The notes beneath the pieces were generated by a model. The model had not been told where the DNA came from and searched no databases. It saw only the letters and a program-made list of their open reading frames with translations. Both the position numbers and the translations under genes were made by a program. Shown in pieces: positions 45,282 to 53,951 of a DNA stretch of 64,000 bases. Source of the stretch: Gelidibacter salicanalis (GTDB lineage: Bacteria > Bacteroidota > Bacteroidia > Flavobacteriales > Flavobacteriaceae); contig NZ_VORX01000002.1 of NCBI RefSeq assembly GCF_007997285.1, positions 558,001 through 622,000 on the forward strand, given 5' to 3'. Every line of letters starts with the position of its first letter. Position 1 is the first letter of the stretch.

Positions 45282-45688
45282 GAGTAACGGTCAGTAGAAA
45301 AGCACATTTTAATGCGGCGCACCGACTTTACAGGAAAGATTGGAGCGCTGAGCAAAATGAAGCCATTTTTGGTAAATGTAGCAATCCTAACTTTCACGGC
45401 CATAATTATGATCTAACGGTAAGTGTTACTGGCGAAATAGATCAGGAAACTGGTTTTGTGATGGATATGAAAGTGTTGAAAGACATCATTAAAGATGACA
45501 TTGAAGAGGCTTTTGACCATAAGAACCTGAATGTAGAGGTAGAAGAATTTAAAACTTTAAATCCGACTGCCGAAAACATAGCTGTGGTTATCTACAACAA
45601 AATTAAACCGAAGTTACAACCAGATTTACAATTGTCTATTACCCTTTACGAAACCCCTCGTAATTTTGTTACCTATTCCGGATCTTAA
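45278..45688 (+). CDS. 6-pyruvoyl-tetrahydropterin synthase / QueD family protein
   Basis: A 136-aa T-fold enzyme. Zinc ligands are His in HFNAAHRL (about 10-17) and HGH in NFHGHNYDLTV (about 38-48). The catalytic Cys is in FGKCSNPNF. DHKNLNVE and the final YETPRNFVTY with the pterin-anchoring Glu fit the family. It could be a 6-carboxytetrahydropterin synthase (queuosine route) or a PTPS. No other queuosine gene is near, so the choice is open. It overlaps idi by 4 bases. Confidence 0.85.
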   Translation: MRVTVSRKAHFNAAHRLYRKDWSAEQNEAIFGKCSNPNFHGHNYDLTVSVTGEIDQETGFVMDMKVLKDIIKDDIEEAFDHKNLNVEVEEFKTLNPTAENIAVVIYNKIKPKLQPDLQLSITLYETPRNFVTYSGS

Positions 45689-45715
45689 TCCGCAGACTTA
45701 TAAAAATTTTATATT

Positions 45716-46687
45716 TTGAAAAATACGTTATATCCCTTAAAATTCCACCCTATTTTAAAAGATAAAATTTGGGGCGGCGAAAAGTTGAAAACACTTTTAA
45801 ATAAAGATTCCAAATTGCCAAACATTGGTGAAAGCTGGGAAATTAGTGATGTTGATGGCGATACATCTATAGTTTCTAATGGCACTTTGGAAAATCAATC
45901 CTTAAAACATGTGTTGAGTAGCTATAAAGCTGATGTGTTGGGAGAAAAGATTTATGAGCGCTTCGGTAATAAATTTCCGTTGCTAATTAAGTTTATTGAT
46001 GCTAAAGAAGATTTGTCCATACAATTGCATCCCAATGATGAGTTGGCGGCCAAACGTCACAATTCCTTTGGTAAAACGGAAATGTGGTACGTCATGCAGG
46101 CGGATAAAGATGCCAATTTAATTGTAGATTTTAATCAGCCGATGACCAAAGAACTTTATTTAGAGCATCTCGATAAGCATTCGCTTACTGAAATTCTAAA
46201 TTTTGACAAGGTTAAAACGGGCGATGCTTATTTTATTGAAGTAGGTCGGGTACATGCTATTGGCGCAGGTGTACTGTTAGCTGAAATTCAACAAACAAGT
46301 GATATTACCTACCGTATTTACGATTGGGACCGAACCGATGCTGACGGAAATTCCCGCGAGTTGCATACAGATTTGGCAATTGATGCGATTGGATTTGATA
46401 TGCCTGATAATTTCAGGGTATCTTATGATCAAGAAGCTAATCACTCTAATAAAATGGTGAGTTGCCCCTATTTTACTACTAATTATGTAAAGGTTAATAC
46501 AACCCTTGAGAGAGAAAACACCTATGATTCCTTTATGATATATATTTGTGTGGAAGGCGAAGCAGAATTAAAGACGGCCACGCATTCTGAACGCATTAAA
46601 AAAGGGGAAACAATATTGATTCCTGCAGCTTTGAAAACGTTTCAAATTGTAGCAAAGGACGCCACGTTGTTGGAAGTCTATGTGTAG
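45716..46687 (+). CDS. manA: Mannose-6-phosphate isomerase, class I
   Basis: A 323-aa zinc enzyme interconverting mannose-6-P and fructose-6-P. Motifs: LYPLKFHPILKDKIWGG (N-terminus), QLHPNDELAAKRHNSFGKTEMWYV (zinc site, about 103-126), the YFIEVGRVHAIGAGVLLAEIQQTSD cupin and YRIYDWDR. The reading frame begins with TTG at 45716. No in-frame ATG lies near, and the family N-terminus starts exactly here, so a TTG start is accepted. It begins 27 bases after the QueD-family stop. Confidence 0.92.
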   Translation: MKNTLYPLKFHPILKDKIWGGEKLKTLLNKDSKLPNIGESWEISDVDGDTSIVSNGTLENQSLKHVLSSYKADVLGEKIYERFGNKFPLLIKFIDAKEDLSIQLHPNDELAAKRHNSFGKTEMWYVMQADKDANLIVDFNQPMTKELYLEHLDKHSLTEILNFDKVKTGDAYFIEVGRVHAIGAGVLLAEIQQTSDITYRIYDWDRTDADGNSRELHTDLAIDAIGFDMPDNFRVSYDQEANHSNKMVSCPYFTTNYVKVNTTLERENTYDSFMIYICVEGEAELKTATHSERIKKGETILIPAALKTFQIVAKDATLLEVYV

Positions 46688-46731
46688 TTAAAATATACGC
46701 AATCCGTTATGCGGGACGTTGTTTAATTGAC

Positions 46732-46739
46732 TACTTTTG
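46732..46739 (+). promoter_or_regulatory. -7 promoter box before the 89-aa protein gene
   Basis: TACTTTTG matches TAnnTTTG and lies 23 bases before the ATG at 46763. No TTG at the usual distance. Confidence 0.35.
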
Positions 46740-46762
46740 TAAAAATTTTAAAATTAAGAAAA

Positions 46763-47032
46763 ATGGCAAATGTTAGAGACCTAAAAAAAGATATCAACTA
46801 CGTATTAGGAGATATTATTGAAGCGGCTTATGTTTGGGAATATACGCATACTGGTAAAGACACTAAAAAAACTGAAGCGATAGTTGACGAAGCTATTGAA
46901 ACGTTTGATGAGTTGATTGCTAAAGTAAACGATAAAACTGTCGAAAACAAAAGAGCTCACTTTAAACAAGTTAACGCTGAACTAGAAACTAAAGGTCGCG
47001 CGTTGATTGAAAAAATCAATAACTTAGGTTAA
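46763..47032 (+). CDS. Conserved small helical protein
   Basis: An 89-aa soluble, mostly helical protein (MANVRDLKKDINYVLGDIIEAAYVWE...). The ATG at 46763 is preferred to 46727, because a promoter box lies between them. I recognise it as a conserved flavobacterial hypothetical but know no function. Strong Lys/Glu helices (about 30-85) suggest a helical bundle. It lies just before the second tRNA-Thr(TGT). Confidence 0.75.
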   Translation: MANVRDLKKDINYVLGDIIEAAYVWEYTHTGKDTKKTEAIVDEAIETFDELIAKVNDKTVENKRAHFKQVNAELETKGRALIEKINNLG

Positions 47033-47049
47033 TTTTTATTTCAAAAGAT

Positions 47050-47079
47050 TTGCAAATATTATTTTCAAGATTATATTTG
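47050..47079 (+). promoter_or_regulatory. Promoter of the second tRNA-Thr
   Basis: TTG (47050-47052), a 19-base spacer and TATATTTG (47072-47079), exact Bacteroidota consensus, 11 bases before the tRNA. Confidence 0.75.
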
Positions 47080-47090
47080 CACTCTCTTAG

Positions 47091-47164
47091 GCCGATGTAG
47101 CTCAGCTGGCTAGAGCAGCTGATTTGTAATCAGCAGGTCGTGGGTTCGAGTCCCTCCATCGGCT
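47091..47164 (+). tRNA. tRNA-Thr (anticodon TGT), second copy
   Basis: A 74-base cloverleaf: acceptor GCCGATG / CATCGGC, discriminator T, anticodon loop TTTGTAA. It is identical to the copy at 28549 except for one acceptor-stem base (C here, T there). It has its own promoter and terminator. Confidence 0.97.
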
Positions 47165-47171
47165 CTCAGAA

Positions 47172-47197
47172 AACCTCTCATTTTGAGAGGTTTTTTT
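47172..47197 (+). terminator. Rho-independent terminator of tRNA-Thr
   Basis: AACCTCTC-ATTTT-GAGAGGTT followed by a run of T, 7 bases after the tRNA. Confidence 0.9.
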
Positions 47198-47325
47198 ATT
47201 GACATTAGTCTGGGACGAGAAGTTTATCCTTAGCGCAGTCGAAAGGAGTCCCTTCGTCGGCTCTTGAAAAAACTTCTTTGTGAAAGGTTAATTTGTGTGT
47301 ACTTATTAAGGAGGAGAAATTGATC

Positions 47326-47436
47326 ATGAGAATAATCAGTAGTTGTTTTCCTTGGATAGCCTGGGCGGCCACATATAAACCTTTCTCTTATCTAAATGTT
47401 ATATTAATCCTGAGGGCAATCAAAGGGCAGGTATAG
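47326..47436 (+). CDS. Candidate 36-aa small ORF with Shine-Dalgarno-like leader
   Basis: In the 360-bp gap between tRNA-Thr and the PBP1A gene, ATG at 47326 opens 36 codons (MRIISSCFPWIAWAATYKPF...). It is preceded by AAGGAGGAG ending 10 bases upstream, unusual in this phylum. It has two nearby Trp codons and a hydrophobic middle. No homology is recognised and no promoter is evident. The rest of the gap holds nothing else that I can name. A chance ORF is quite possible. Confidence 0.2.
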   Translation: MRIISSCFPWIAWAATYKPFSYLNVILILRAIKGQV

Positions 47437-47557
47437 GCAGATCATTATGTGGAGAATTACAAAATCCTCTTCAGTGTCTTTTAAAAAATCACTAGCGTAG
47501 ATATATTGTTTCTAAAGTAACGAAGAACTTCATTGTGATGCATTGCTCACAATAGAA

Positions 47558-49885
47558 TTATTCATCCTTATCTTTCTTCTTCAACCAACCAAAAATACCA
47601 CCACCTTTCTTATTCTTCTTTTCCTGTTTTTTAAATTGACGTTCTTCCTTTTTATTTCCAAAGAGACGCTTAAAAAAACCATCCGTTTTAGTTGGGTCGC
47701 AATTAAGCGAATTTAGCACAGCTTCCGTAGGGTTTTCAAAAGACGCTTTTGTAATGCTGTTGAACTTGGAATCTGCATTTAATTTTTGCAGGTATTTGGC
47801 AAAGATGGGAAGTGCTGAGTTGGCACCTTGACCTAATCCAGTAGAGCTGAACCCAATTTGTTGATTGTCATTACCTACCCATGTTACAGTTACCAGTTTT
47901 GGCATAATGCCCACAAACCAACCATCTTTATTATCCTGTGTTGTACCCGTTTTTCCGGCCAGTGCGTTCGGCAATTGATAGGTAGAACGTAATCTGGTGG
48001 CGGTACCTTCATTAACTGTGGCTTTCATAAATTCCAACATCACCTGTCGGGTTTCATTGCTAAACGCCATGCTGTTGTTTTGTGCTTCCGGATGTAAATC
48101 TTCAAAAGACGCAATGATGTTGCCATCTTTGTCTTCAATTTTGTTAATAAAAACTGGGTTGGAAGCCTTGCTGCCATTAACATAGGTGGTGTAGGCTTTT
48201 GCTAGTTCCAAAACCGTGAGATTTGATGATCCCAAAGCAATGGAAGGCACAGCTTCAATGTGGCTTTCAATCCCCATTTTCTTAGCTTGTGCAATTACAT
48301 TTCCCAGACCAGTTTCGTAAAGCACTTTCACGGCAATGGTATTGACGGAGTTGCTCAAGGCCTTTTGCAAATTATAATTGAGATCTTCATCATCCAGTCC
48401 ACCGGCGTTGGTTGGTCGCCAATTATTTACATCAGTATAGGTAATTGCTTTCAGCGGAATGTAAGTACACGGATCCATACCCTGCTCTAAAGCGGCAGTA
48501 TAGACAAACGGTTTAAAGGTGGATCCTACTTGACGTTTACTTTGCACAATATGATCAAATTGAAAAAAGCCGTAATCAATACCGCCTACATACGCTTTTA
48601 TGGCGCCATTTGATGGGTCTAGAGAGACGAGGCCCGCATTAAGAAACTTAGAGTAGTACTCTAAGCTATCGAGCGTAGACATAGAAGCTACGGTGATTTC
48701 ATCCCAGGAGAAACGGTCAATTTGATGGGGGCGTTGTAAAGAATCCGTAATGGCCTGGTCATCCAAACCTTGAGCCTTGTATTTTCTGTAGGATTTTAAG
48801 CGTTTTTTTGCCGCTTCAAATGCCGACTTCCCTTTAAGCCACGGGGCATTCTGTCCGTATGCTTTTTCAAATTGGCGTTGCAAATCACTCATGTGCTCTT
48901 GCATAGCGGCTTCCGCATAGCGTTGCATGGTATTATCTAAAGTGGTGTGAATCTTTAAGCCGTCGTGATAAATGTTGTACATCTCACCATTGGGTTTACG
49001 AAATTGTTTCTGCTTAAGTAAACTGTCCAGCTGTTTTTTAATTTCAGCCCTAAAGTATGGCGCTAACCCTTCGTTAGGAGCGTAATTTTGATAATCGATG
49101 ACGATACTATCGGTGGTGGCTTTGTTGGCTTCGGCTTCAGAAAGAAAGCCATATTTAACCATCTGATTAATGACCACATTTTTGCGTGCGCCCGATCTTT
49201 CGGGATAGCGACGCGGATTGTAACCGGTATTAGCTTTTAAGGAGCCCACCAATGTGGCGGATTGTACCAAGCTTAAATCTTTAGTATGGGAATTAAAGAA
49301 TTTTTCTGAAGCGCTTTCTATCCCGTAAGTGTTGTCCGGAAAAGGCACTGTATTAAGATATAAAGTGAGGATTTCATCCTTGGAATACAATTTTTCAATG
49401 CGTCTGGCAACAATACTTTCTCTGATTTTGTTGATCACAATTCCAAAAGGACCATAATTTTTTCTTCCAAAAAGGTTTTTAGCCAACTGCAGCGTTATGG
49501 TGCTCCCACCGCCCGAAGAATCATTAGACATCAGGATGCTTTTAAAGAATACACGAAGTAAACTTTTACTGTCAATCCCGTTGTGCTCATAAAACCGAAC
49601 ATCTTCAGTAGCTACCAAAGCATCAATTAAATGTTTGGGGAAATCTTCAAATTTAATAGATTGCCTGTCGTAAACGTAAATCTTACCAATTAAATCATTA
49701 TTGGCATCGAGTACTTGCGTAGCCTGACTTTGTTTTAACTGTGCGAGTTGTTTAGAGTCGGGGATTTTACCCCAGAGTCCGAAATAAATACTGGCATAAA
49801 AACAAATAAAAAGAGCTAAGAGAAGGCCTAAAGCATAGCTCATTCTCTTAGCCCATTTGATAAGGTCAACTTTGGTAATAGTCAT
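47558..49885 (-). CDS. Class A penicillin-binding protein (PBP1A type)
   Basis: A 775-aa bifunctional peptidoglycan synthase in the inner membrane. One transmembrane helix (about 14-35). The GT51 glycosyltransferase domain has the catalytic Glu in ATEDVRFYEHNGID (about 91-104) and GGSTITLQLAKNL. The transpeptidase domain has SxxK in GSTFKPF (about 464-470), SxN in SNSVNT and KTG in AGKTGTTQDNKDGWF. The C-terminus is a basic Lys-rich tail (KKEERQFKKQEKKNKKGG). It lies last in a likely minus-strand unit with a DUF4369-like lipoprotein and the DUF819 protein. Confidence 0.95.
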   Translation of the reverse strand: MTITKVDLIKWAKRMSYALGLLLALFICFYASIYFGLWGKIPDSKQLAQLKQSQATQVLDANNDLIGKIYVYDRQSIKFEDFPKHLIDALVATEDVRFYEHNGIDSKSLLRVFFKSILMSNDSSGGGSTITLQLAKNLFGRKNYGPFGIVINKIRESIVARRIEKLYSKDEILTLYLNTVPFPDNTYGIESASEKFFNSHTKDLSLVQSATLVGSLKANTGYNPRRYPERSGARKNVVINQMVKYGFLSEAEANKATTDSIVIDYQNYAPNEGLAPYFRAEIKKQLDSLLKQKQFRKPNGEMYNIYHDGLKIHTTLDNTMQRYAEAAMQEHMSDLQRQFEKAYGQNAPWLKGKSAFEAAKKRLKSYRKYKAQGLDDQAITDSLQRPHQIDRFSWDEITVASMSTLDSLEYYSKFLNAGLVSLDPSNGAIKAYVGGIDYGFFQFDHIVQSKRQVGSTFKPFVYTAALEQGMDPCTYIPLKAITYTDVNNWRPTNAGGLDDEDLNYNLQKALSNSVNTIAVKVLYETGLGNVIAQAKKMGIESHIEAVPSIALGSSNLTVLELAKAYTTYVNGSKASNPVFINKIEDKDGNIIASFEDLHPEAQNNSMAFSNETRQVMLEFMKATVNEGTATRLRSTYQLPNALAGKTGTTQDNKDGWFVGIMPKLVTVTWVGNDNQQIGFSSTGLGQGANSALPIFAKYLQKLNADSKFNSITKASFENPTEAVLNSLNCDPTKTDGFFKRLFGNKKEERQFKKQEKKNKKGGGIFGWLKKKDKDE

Positions 49886-49991
49886 TATTTATAAGTCTTT
49901 GCTCCATAACGGATATCTGGGTTAAGTATTTCAATTTCTGAAAAGGAAAACGTAGTAGGGTTGAATCAGGCCCATTGCCCAATTTTTACGG

Positions 49992-50684
49992 CTATTGCTT
50001 TTTACGTTCTGTAATCAGTTCTTGTAATATCTTACCGTATCGAGACGATTTAATTTCTGGAGTTAAGGCATTATTAATGGTGTCTAGATATCTCAAGTTT
50101 GCATCTGAAATTTCTGATATGGCCAAGTATGGTGCAATCTCGCTATCCTTATTATTCATCGCAAAATTGATGGTATACAAATATTTTCTGAGGATTAAAT
50201 TGTTGTATTCCTTATAGCTGGAATCCATTAAAATAGAATCATTACTTTTTCGGGCTTCTAAATTATTTTTTATAAGATCGAGATTCTTATCCTTGAATCT
50301 GTCCATCATCTTATTGTATTCTTCCAATTTTTCCTGTTGCTTAGACCCTGTGATTTTAGCGTCCATATAGAAGTTTTTTAAGCTTGTATTGATTTCAGTA
50401 GTTCCTAAATCAGCGAAAAAAGGAATTACTCCAGAATCTTGTCCGTTTTTATCCAATGCTAAATACAGTACTTCCGGACCATCCAATTTCGTGTGAAGCT
50501 CAAATTTCGAATCCCCATTTATTTGAATGGAATCTATCGATACCAAGAGAGAATCATCCACCCTCTGAAGATAAACGGTTCCTTTTTTTAAATCTTTAAT
50601 AGTTCCTGTAAGCGTGAAATTTGAGCTGTCTTTAGCACAGGACGACACGAGGAGTAAACTAAGTATAACTACTAATCTTTTCAT
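49992..50684 (-). CDS. Lipoprotein with DUF4369-like domain
   Basis: A 230-aa lipoprotein. The signal peptide MKRLVVILSLLLVSSC ends at the lipidated Cys16. The following beta-rich part (NFTLTGTIKDLKKGTVYLQRVDDSLLVSIDSIQING, in two parts from about 22) matches the DUF4369 pattern seen at the N-terminus of many Bacteroidota thioredoxin-like proteins. Here a helical, Lys-rich C-terminal half replaces the thioredoxin domain; no CxxC is present. It lies 106 bases upstream of the PBP gene. Confidence 0.75.
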   Translation of the reverse strand: MKRLVVILSLLLVSSCAKDSSNFTLTGTIKDLKKGTVYLQRVDDSLLVSIDSIQINGDSKFELHTKLDGPEVLYLALDKNGQDSGVIPFFADLGTTEINTSLKNFYMDAKITGSKQQEKLEEYNKMMDRFKDKNLDLIKNNLEARKSNDSILMDSSYKEYNNLILRKYLYTINFAMNNKDSEIAPYLAISEISDANLRYLDTINNALTPEIKSSRYGKILQELITERKKQ

Positions 50685-50735
50685 GGAGATTTTTAATTTT
50701 TGGTGGGCAAATATCTTATAAAATTCCTTTAAAAA

Positions 50736-52445
50736 CTAACCTACCGCAACTATTCTCATGAGCTCTGCACATAAAAGTGCGCCATAGGTTCCTACCACAT
50801 ATCCAAATACCGCCAAGAGCGCGCCAACCGTGGCCAATGAAGGGTGAAACGCGGCCGCAACTACCGGTGCAGATGCTGCTCCACCCACGTTTGCCTGACT
50901 TCCTACAGCCAGGAAAAAGTAGGGAGCTCTGATCAATTTAGCGATGACAATAAGGAGGACGGCATGAATGGTCATCCACACCAAACCTATTAATATCAGC
51001 CCAGGATTTTCGAAGATTTTGCCTAAATCCATTTTCATACCAATGGTAGCCACCAAGATGTATATAAAAATGCTCCCAATTTTACTGGCGCCGGCACCCT
51101 CGTAATTTTTAGCAGGGGTAAAGGATAATAAAATTCCGATTATTGTCGCAATGGATATCAACCAAAAGAATTGGCTACCAAATGAGGAAAGTGCGCTTCT
51201 CGGATTGCTGACGGCTTCAAAATTGGCGGAGAGATACGTAGAAATCACGTCCGCACCGTAATGTGCAATACCTACCGCAACAAAAGCAAATGTCAAAATG
51301 ATGAGCAAATCGGTTAAGGTGGGAATGCGGGTTGTTTTTTCGCTAAAGTTTTGCACTTTCTTTTGCAATTCATTAATAGCGGTATTATCTGCTTTTAGCC
51401 AGTTATCAATTTTTTCGCGTTTGCCAATTCCTAATAACAGCACGGCCATCCAAATGTTGGCCACTACAATGTCCACCAAGACCATGCCTCCGTAGAGTTC
51501 TTGATTAAATCCATAAATTTCTAACATGGCGGCTTGGTTGGCGCCACCGCCAATCCAACTTCCTGCTAAGGTTGCCAAACCACGCCATACCGCATCAAAT
51601 CCTGCACCTCCAACAGTTTCTGGAGAAAATGTTGAAATGATTAAAATGGCTATGGGCCCACCAATGATAATCCCAATAGTTCCCGTAAAGAACATCACTA
51701 AGGCTTTCCATCCTAAGTTGAAAACAGCCTTTAAATCGATGCTAATGGTGAGCAGTACTAAAGATGCTGGTAATAAATAACGGCTGGCAATATAGTAGGT
51801 TTCCGAAACGTCTGCGGAGATGAGACCCAGCGAATTGAAAATGGCTGGAATCATATAACACATTAATAGTCCTGGAACGTATTTGTAGAATTTTGGCCAA
51901 AACCCTTGTTTCTTTGATTCGGTGAAGAACACAAACCCGAGGGCTAGCATTAATAGTCCAAAAACAATAGCATCATTTTTAAAAAGTACAAATTGATTGG
52001 CAGTGGCCGGTTTGACCTTTTCAGTCATGGTGACCAATTGATTGTTATTGTAGAACGTACTTTCATTGATAACGATTATGTTTTCATCTGAAAAACGATT
52101 GGTCGTATTCAATTTTAAATCTAATAACTTTTCTTTTTTAGAAATTGCTAATGCACTTTCACTAGTGTAATCTATCGTATATATAGAGCCTACAGAAGAG
52201 AATTTTAGGGTTCCCTTGGAGAATTTTTTATCGAGAACTACTTGATTGATCACTAAAGATGGATCAGTTGTGGAAAGTTTAATTTGAAAGCGATCAAATG
52301 TGGTAGAATCAATAGTAATAGGAATATCAAAGTTTTCTGAGTAGCTCTCACTAGCCTTGTCAACCACTAAGGTTTGAGCGTTGCCGACGAAGGTTGAGGA
52401 AACAATAAAAGAAAAGAATAATAAAATTTTGAAATATGGACGCAT
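50736..52445 (-). CDS. DUF819 family membrane protein with secreted N-terminal domain
   Basis: A 569-aa protein. A signal peptide (about 1-23, ending VGNAQ) leads an extracytoplasmic beta-rich domain (about 24-150). A DUF819 transporter-like core of about ten membrane helices follows (from about 158: FGLLMLALGFVFFTESKKQGFWPKF, SWIGGGANQAAMLEIYG, and SQANVGGAASAPVVAAAFHPSLA near the end). DUF819 proteins are related to secondary transporters; the substrate is unknown. A TATATTTG box on the minus strand (52498-52491) lies 45 bases before the ATG. The usual family length is near 400 aa. Confidence 0.85.
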   Translation of the reverse strand: MRPYFKILLFFSFIVSSTFVGNAQTLVVDKASESYSENFDIPITIDSTTFDRFQIKLSTTDPSLVINQVVLDKKFSKGTLKFSSVGSIYTIDYTSESALAISKKEKLLDLKLNTTNRFSDENIIVINESTFYNNNQLVTMTEKVKPATANQFVLFKNDAIVFGLLMLALGFVFFTESKKQGFWPKFYKYVPGLLMCYMIPAIFNSLGLISADVSETYYIASRYLLPASLVLLTISIDLKAVFNLGWKALVMFFTGTIGIIIGGPIAILIISTFSPETVGGAGFDAVWRGLATLAGSWIGGGANQAAMLEIYGFNQELYGGMVLVDIVVANIWMAVLLLGIGKREKIDNWLKADNTAINELQKKVQNFSEKTTRIPTLTDLLIILTFAFVAVGIAHYGADVISTYLSANFEAVSNPRSALSSFGSQFFWLISIATIIGILLSFTPAKNYEGAGASKIGSIFIYILVATIGMKMDLGKIFENPGLILIGLVWMTIHAVLLIVIAKLIRAPYFFLAVGSQANVGGAASAPVVAAAFHPSLATVGALLAVFGYVVGTYGALLCAELMRIVAVG

Positions 52446-52611
52446 GTAGTCTGAATTTGAGCTGCAAAATAAGGATAATTATTCTGACGACAAATATAAA
52501 TATGGCACGGAATTTGAAAAGCTTATCATGTAAATAATTATGCTCTACATTACAAAAAGGAGTAGTTAACCTTTAGAGACGTTAATATTACATTTGGTTG
52601 GTTAGTTAGTT

Positions 52612-52640
52612 AAAAAGCACCTTGAGAAAGGTGCTTTTTT
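52612..52640. terminator. Bidirectional terminator after the alpha/beta hydrolase gene
   Basis: AAAAAGCACCTT pairs with AAGGTGCTTTTT around a 4-base loop. It lies 24 bases past the hydrolase stop and has T-runs on both strands. Confidence 0.8.
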
Positions 52641-52664
52641 CGGTTATATGAATGAAGTTTTCAA

Positions 52665-53585
52665 CTATTGTTTTATAAAATTTACGATAGATTGGATTAA
52701 CACCTCCGAAACTTTGCCATTAGGATCGTTATAAGATTTGGCGTTTTCCTGATCGTCGCCATCAATAACAAAGAGCACGTGGTTCATGTTATCAATGAGT
52801 TTTAATTCAGATGTTTCTGAGGCTTGTTGCAGCATTTCTGCTTCAGCCTTACTTACTTGCAAATCTTTGGTTCCGTTGAGGAGAAGAATGGGGATGTTTA
52901 ATGATTTGATGACCACTGCAGGATCGTGTTTCATCCAACTCATCATGAATTTTTGTACACTGCTGTCAAAGATGGAAGCTAAGGCAGGCGGATAGTCCGT
53001 CGTCGTACGCCCAGATTTTAAAACCTCAAATGCACGCTTGGTTTCCTCCGTAAACAAGGGCGCAGTTTTGTCAACTTGGTCAATAATTACAGCGTCAATA
53101 GACTGGCCTGCACCCGCAATGGAAATAAGACCATCAACATCTTGTTGCGCCGCCAACATACCAATTAAGCTACCTTGGCTATGTCCAATAATATAGAGCT
53201 GTTTAAATTTTTGTTCCGATTTAAAATGATGGACCACAGCAATAGCATCGGACACAAAATCGTCAAATTTGATATTAGGGTCGACAGATCTCATTTTAAT
53301 CTGTTTTACAATACGCTTGTCGTACCGAAAACTTGCAATGCCGTTTTCAGCTAATGTCTCAGCAAGTTTTTTAAGGTTATTAGTTTTTGCAAAATTCTGA
53401 TTCCCATTTCTATCGGTAGGACCGGAACCACCAATGATAATGGCCATCTGATCTGATCCTGAATTTGGAACGATCAAACTACCATCAATCCATTTGGATA
53501 CGCGGATTTCAGTTTCGGTAAAAGATGGGTCCTGAGCAAAACTCAAGGTGGAAATCAGGCTAAACAGGAGGATTAAAGTTTTCAT
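52665..53585 (-). CDS. Exported alpha/beta hydrolase
   Basis: A 306-aa secreted serine hydrolase. The ATG at 53585 (MKTLILLFSLISTLSFAQ) begins a clean signal peptide; the frame is open to 53615. The oxyanion region is IIGGSGPTDRNGN (about 42-54), the nucleophile elbow GHSQGS (about 134-139), the acid in LLNGTKDLQVS, and the base His in DNMNHVLF. The substrate is probably a small ester or peptide; not evident. It has its own terminator. Confidence 0.85.
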   Translation of the reverse strand: MKTLILLFSLISTLSFAQDPSFTETEIRVSKWIDGSLIVPNSGSDQMAIIIGGSGPTDRNGNQNFAKTNNLKKLAETLAENGIASFRYDKRIVKQIKMRSVDPNIKFDDFVSDAIAVVHHFKSEQKFKQLYIIGHSQGSLIGMLAAQQDVDGLISIAGAGQSIDAVIIDQVDKTAPLFTEETKRAFEVLKSGRTTTDYPPALASIFDSSVQKFMMSWMKHDPAVVIKSLNIPILLLNGTKDLQVSKAEAEMLQQASETSELKLIDNMNHVLFVIDGDDQENAKSYNDPNGKVSEVLIQSIVNFIKQ

Positions 53586-53951
53586 ACCTACAATTTTTTT
53601 GTGACGAAGATACATTACGGCAAACTATTACTAATTAAGTAACGGATAATTATTAAAAATATGTTGGGGTAAAGGATATTTGTAATGGAACAAATGATGC
53701 ATTTTGTCGATTAAATGTCGCTTTTTATCCTTAAATGTTAAATTTTATTGCATTTCATCGATTTAATATGTCCTTTAGCAGAGTGATTGAATTATATTTC
53801 TATCTTTGAAGTGTACTGAAATTAACGTTTTTGTACAATGGATTAATTAATTAGTATTTGCACATGTTGTTGGCTTAGTGACCCTAAATCTACACATTAT
53901 AAAAAACGCAAATTAGAAGAACCGAGGTTGAGGGACCTCGGTTCTTTATTT
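53586..53951. other. 366-bp gap, possible small RNA region
   Basis: No protein gene seen. It contains an exact TATCTTTG box on the plus strand at 53801-53808 (no TTG at the ideal distance) and a strong terminator at 53918-53950. Between them about 110 bases have no open frame. A plus-strand small RNA of roughly 53815-53950 is possible. The rest is AT-rich sequence without evident structure. Confidence 0.3.
53918..53950. terminator. Terminator next to the AlkB-like gene
   Basis: AGAACCGAGGT-TGAGGG-ACCTCGGTTCT, a perfect 11-bp stem with TTATTTTT after it on the plus strand. It begins 6 bases past the stop of the minus-strand dioxygenase gene, so it may serve both strands. Confidence 0.8.

Noticed and set aside
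52589-52640. A TACATTTG box 16 bases before a terminator looked like a tiny promoter-terminator unit.
   Set aside because: The hairpin is explained as the terminator of the minus-strand hydrolase gene, and the box has no TTG partner. Such short boxes occur by chance in AT-rich DNA.
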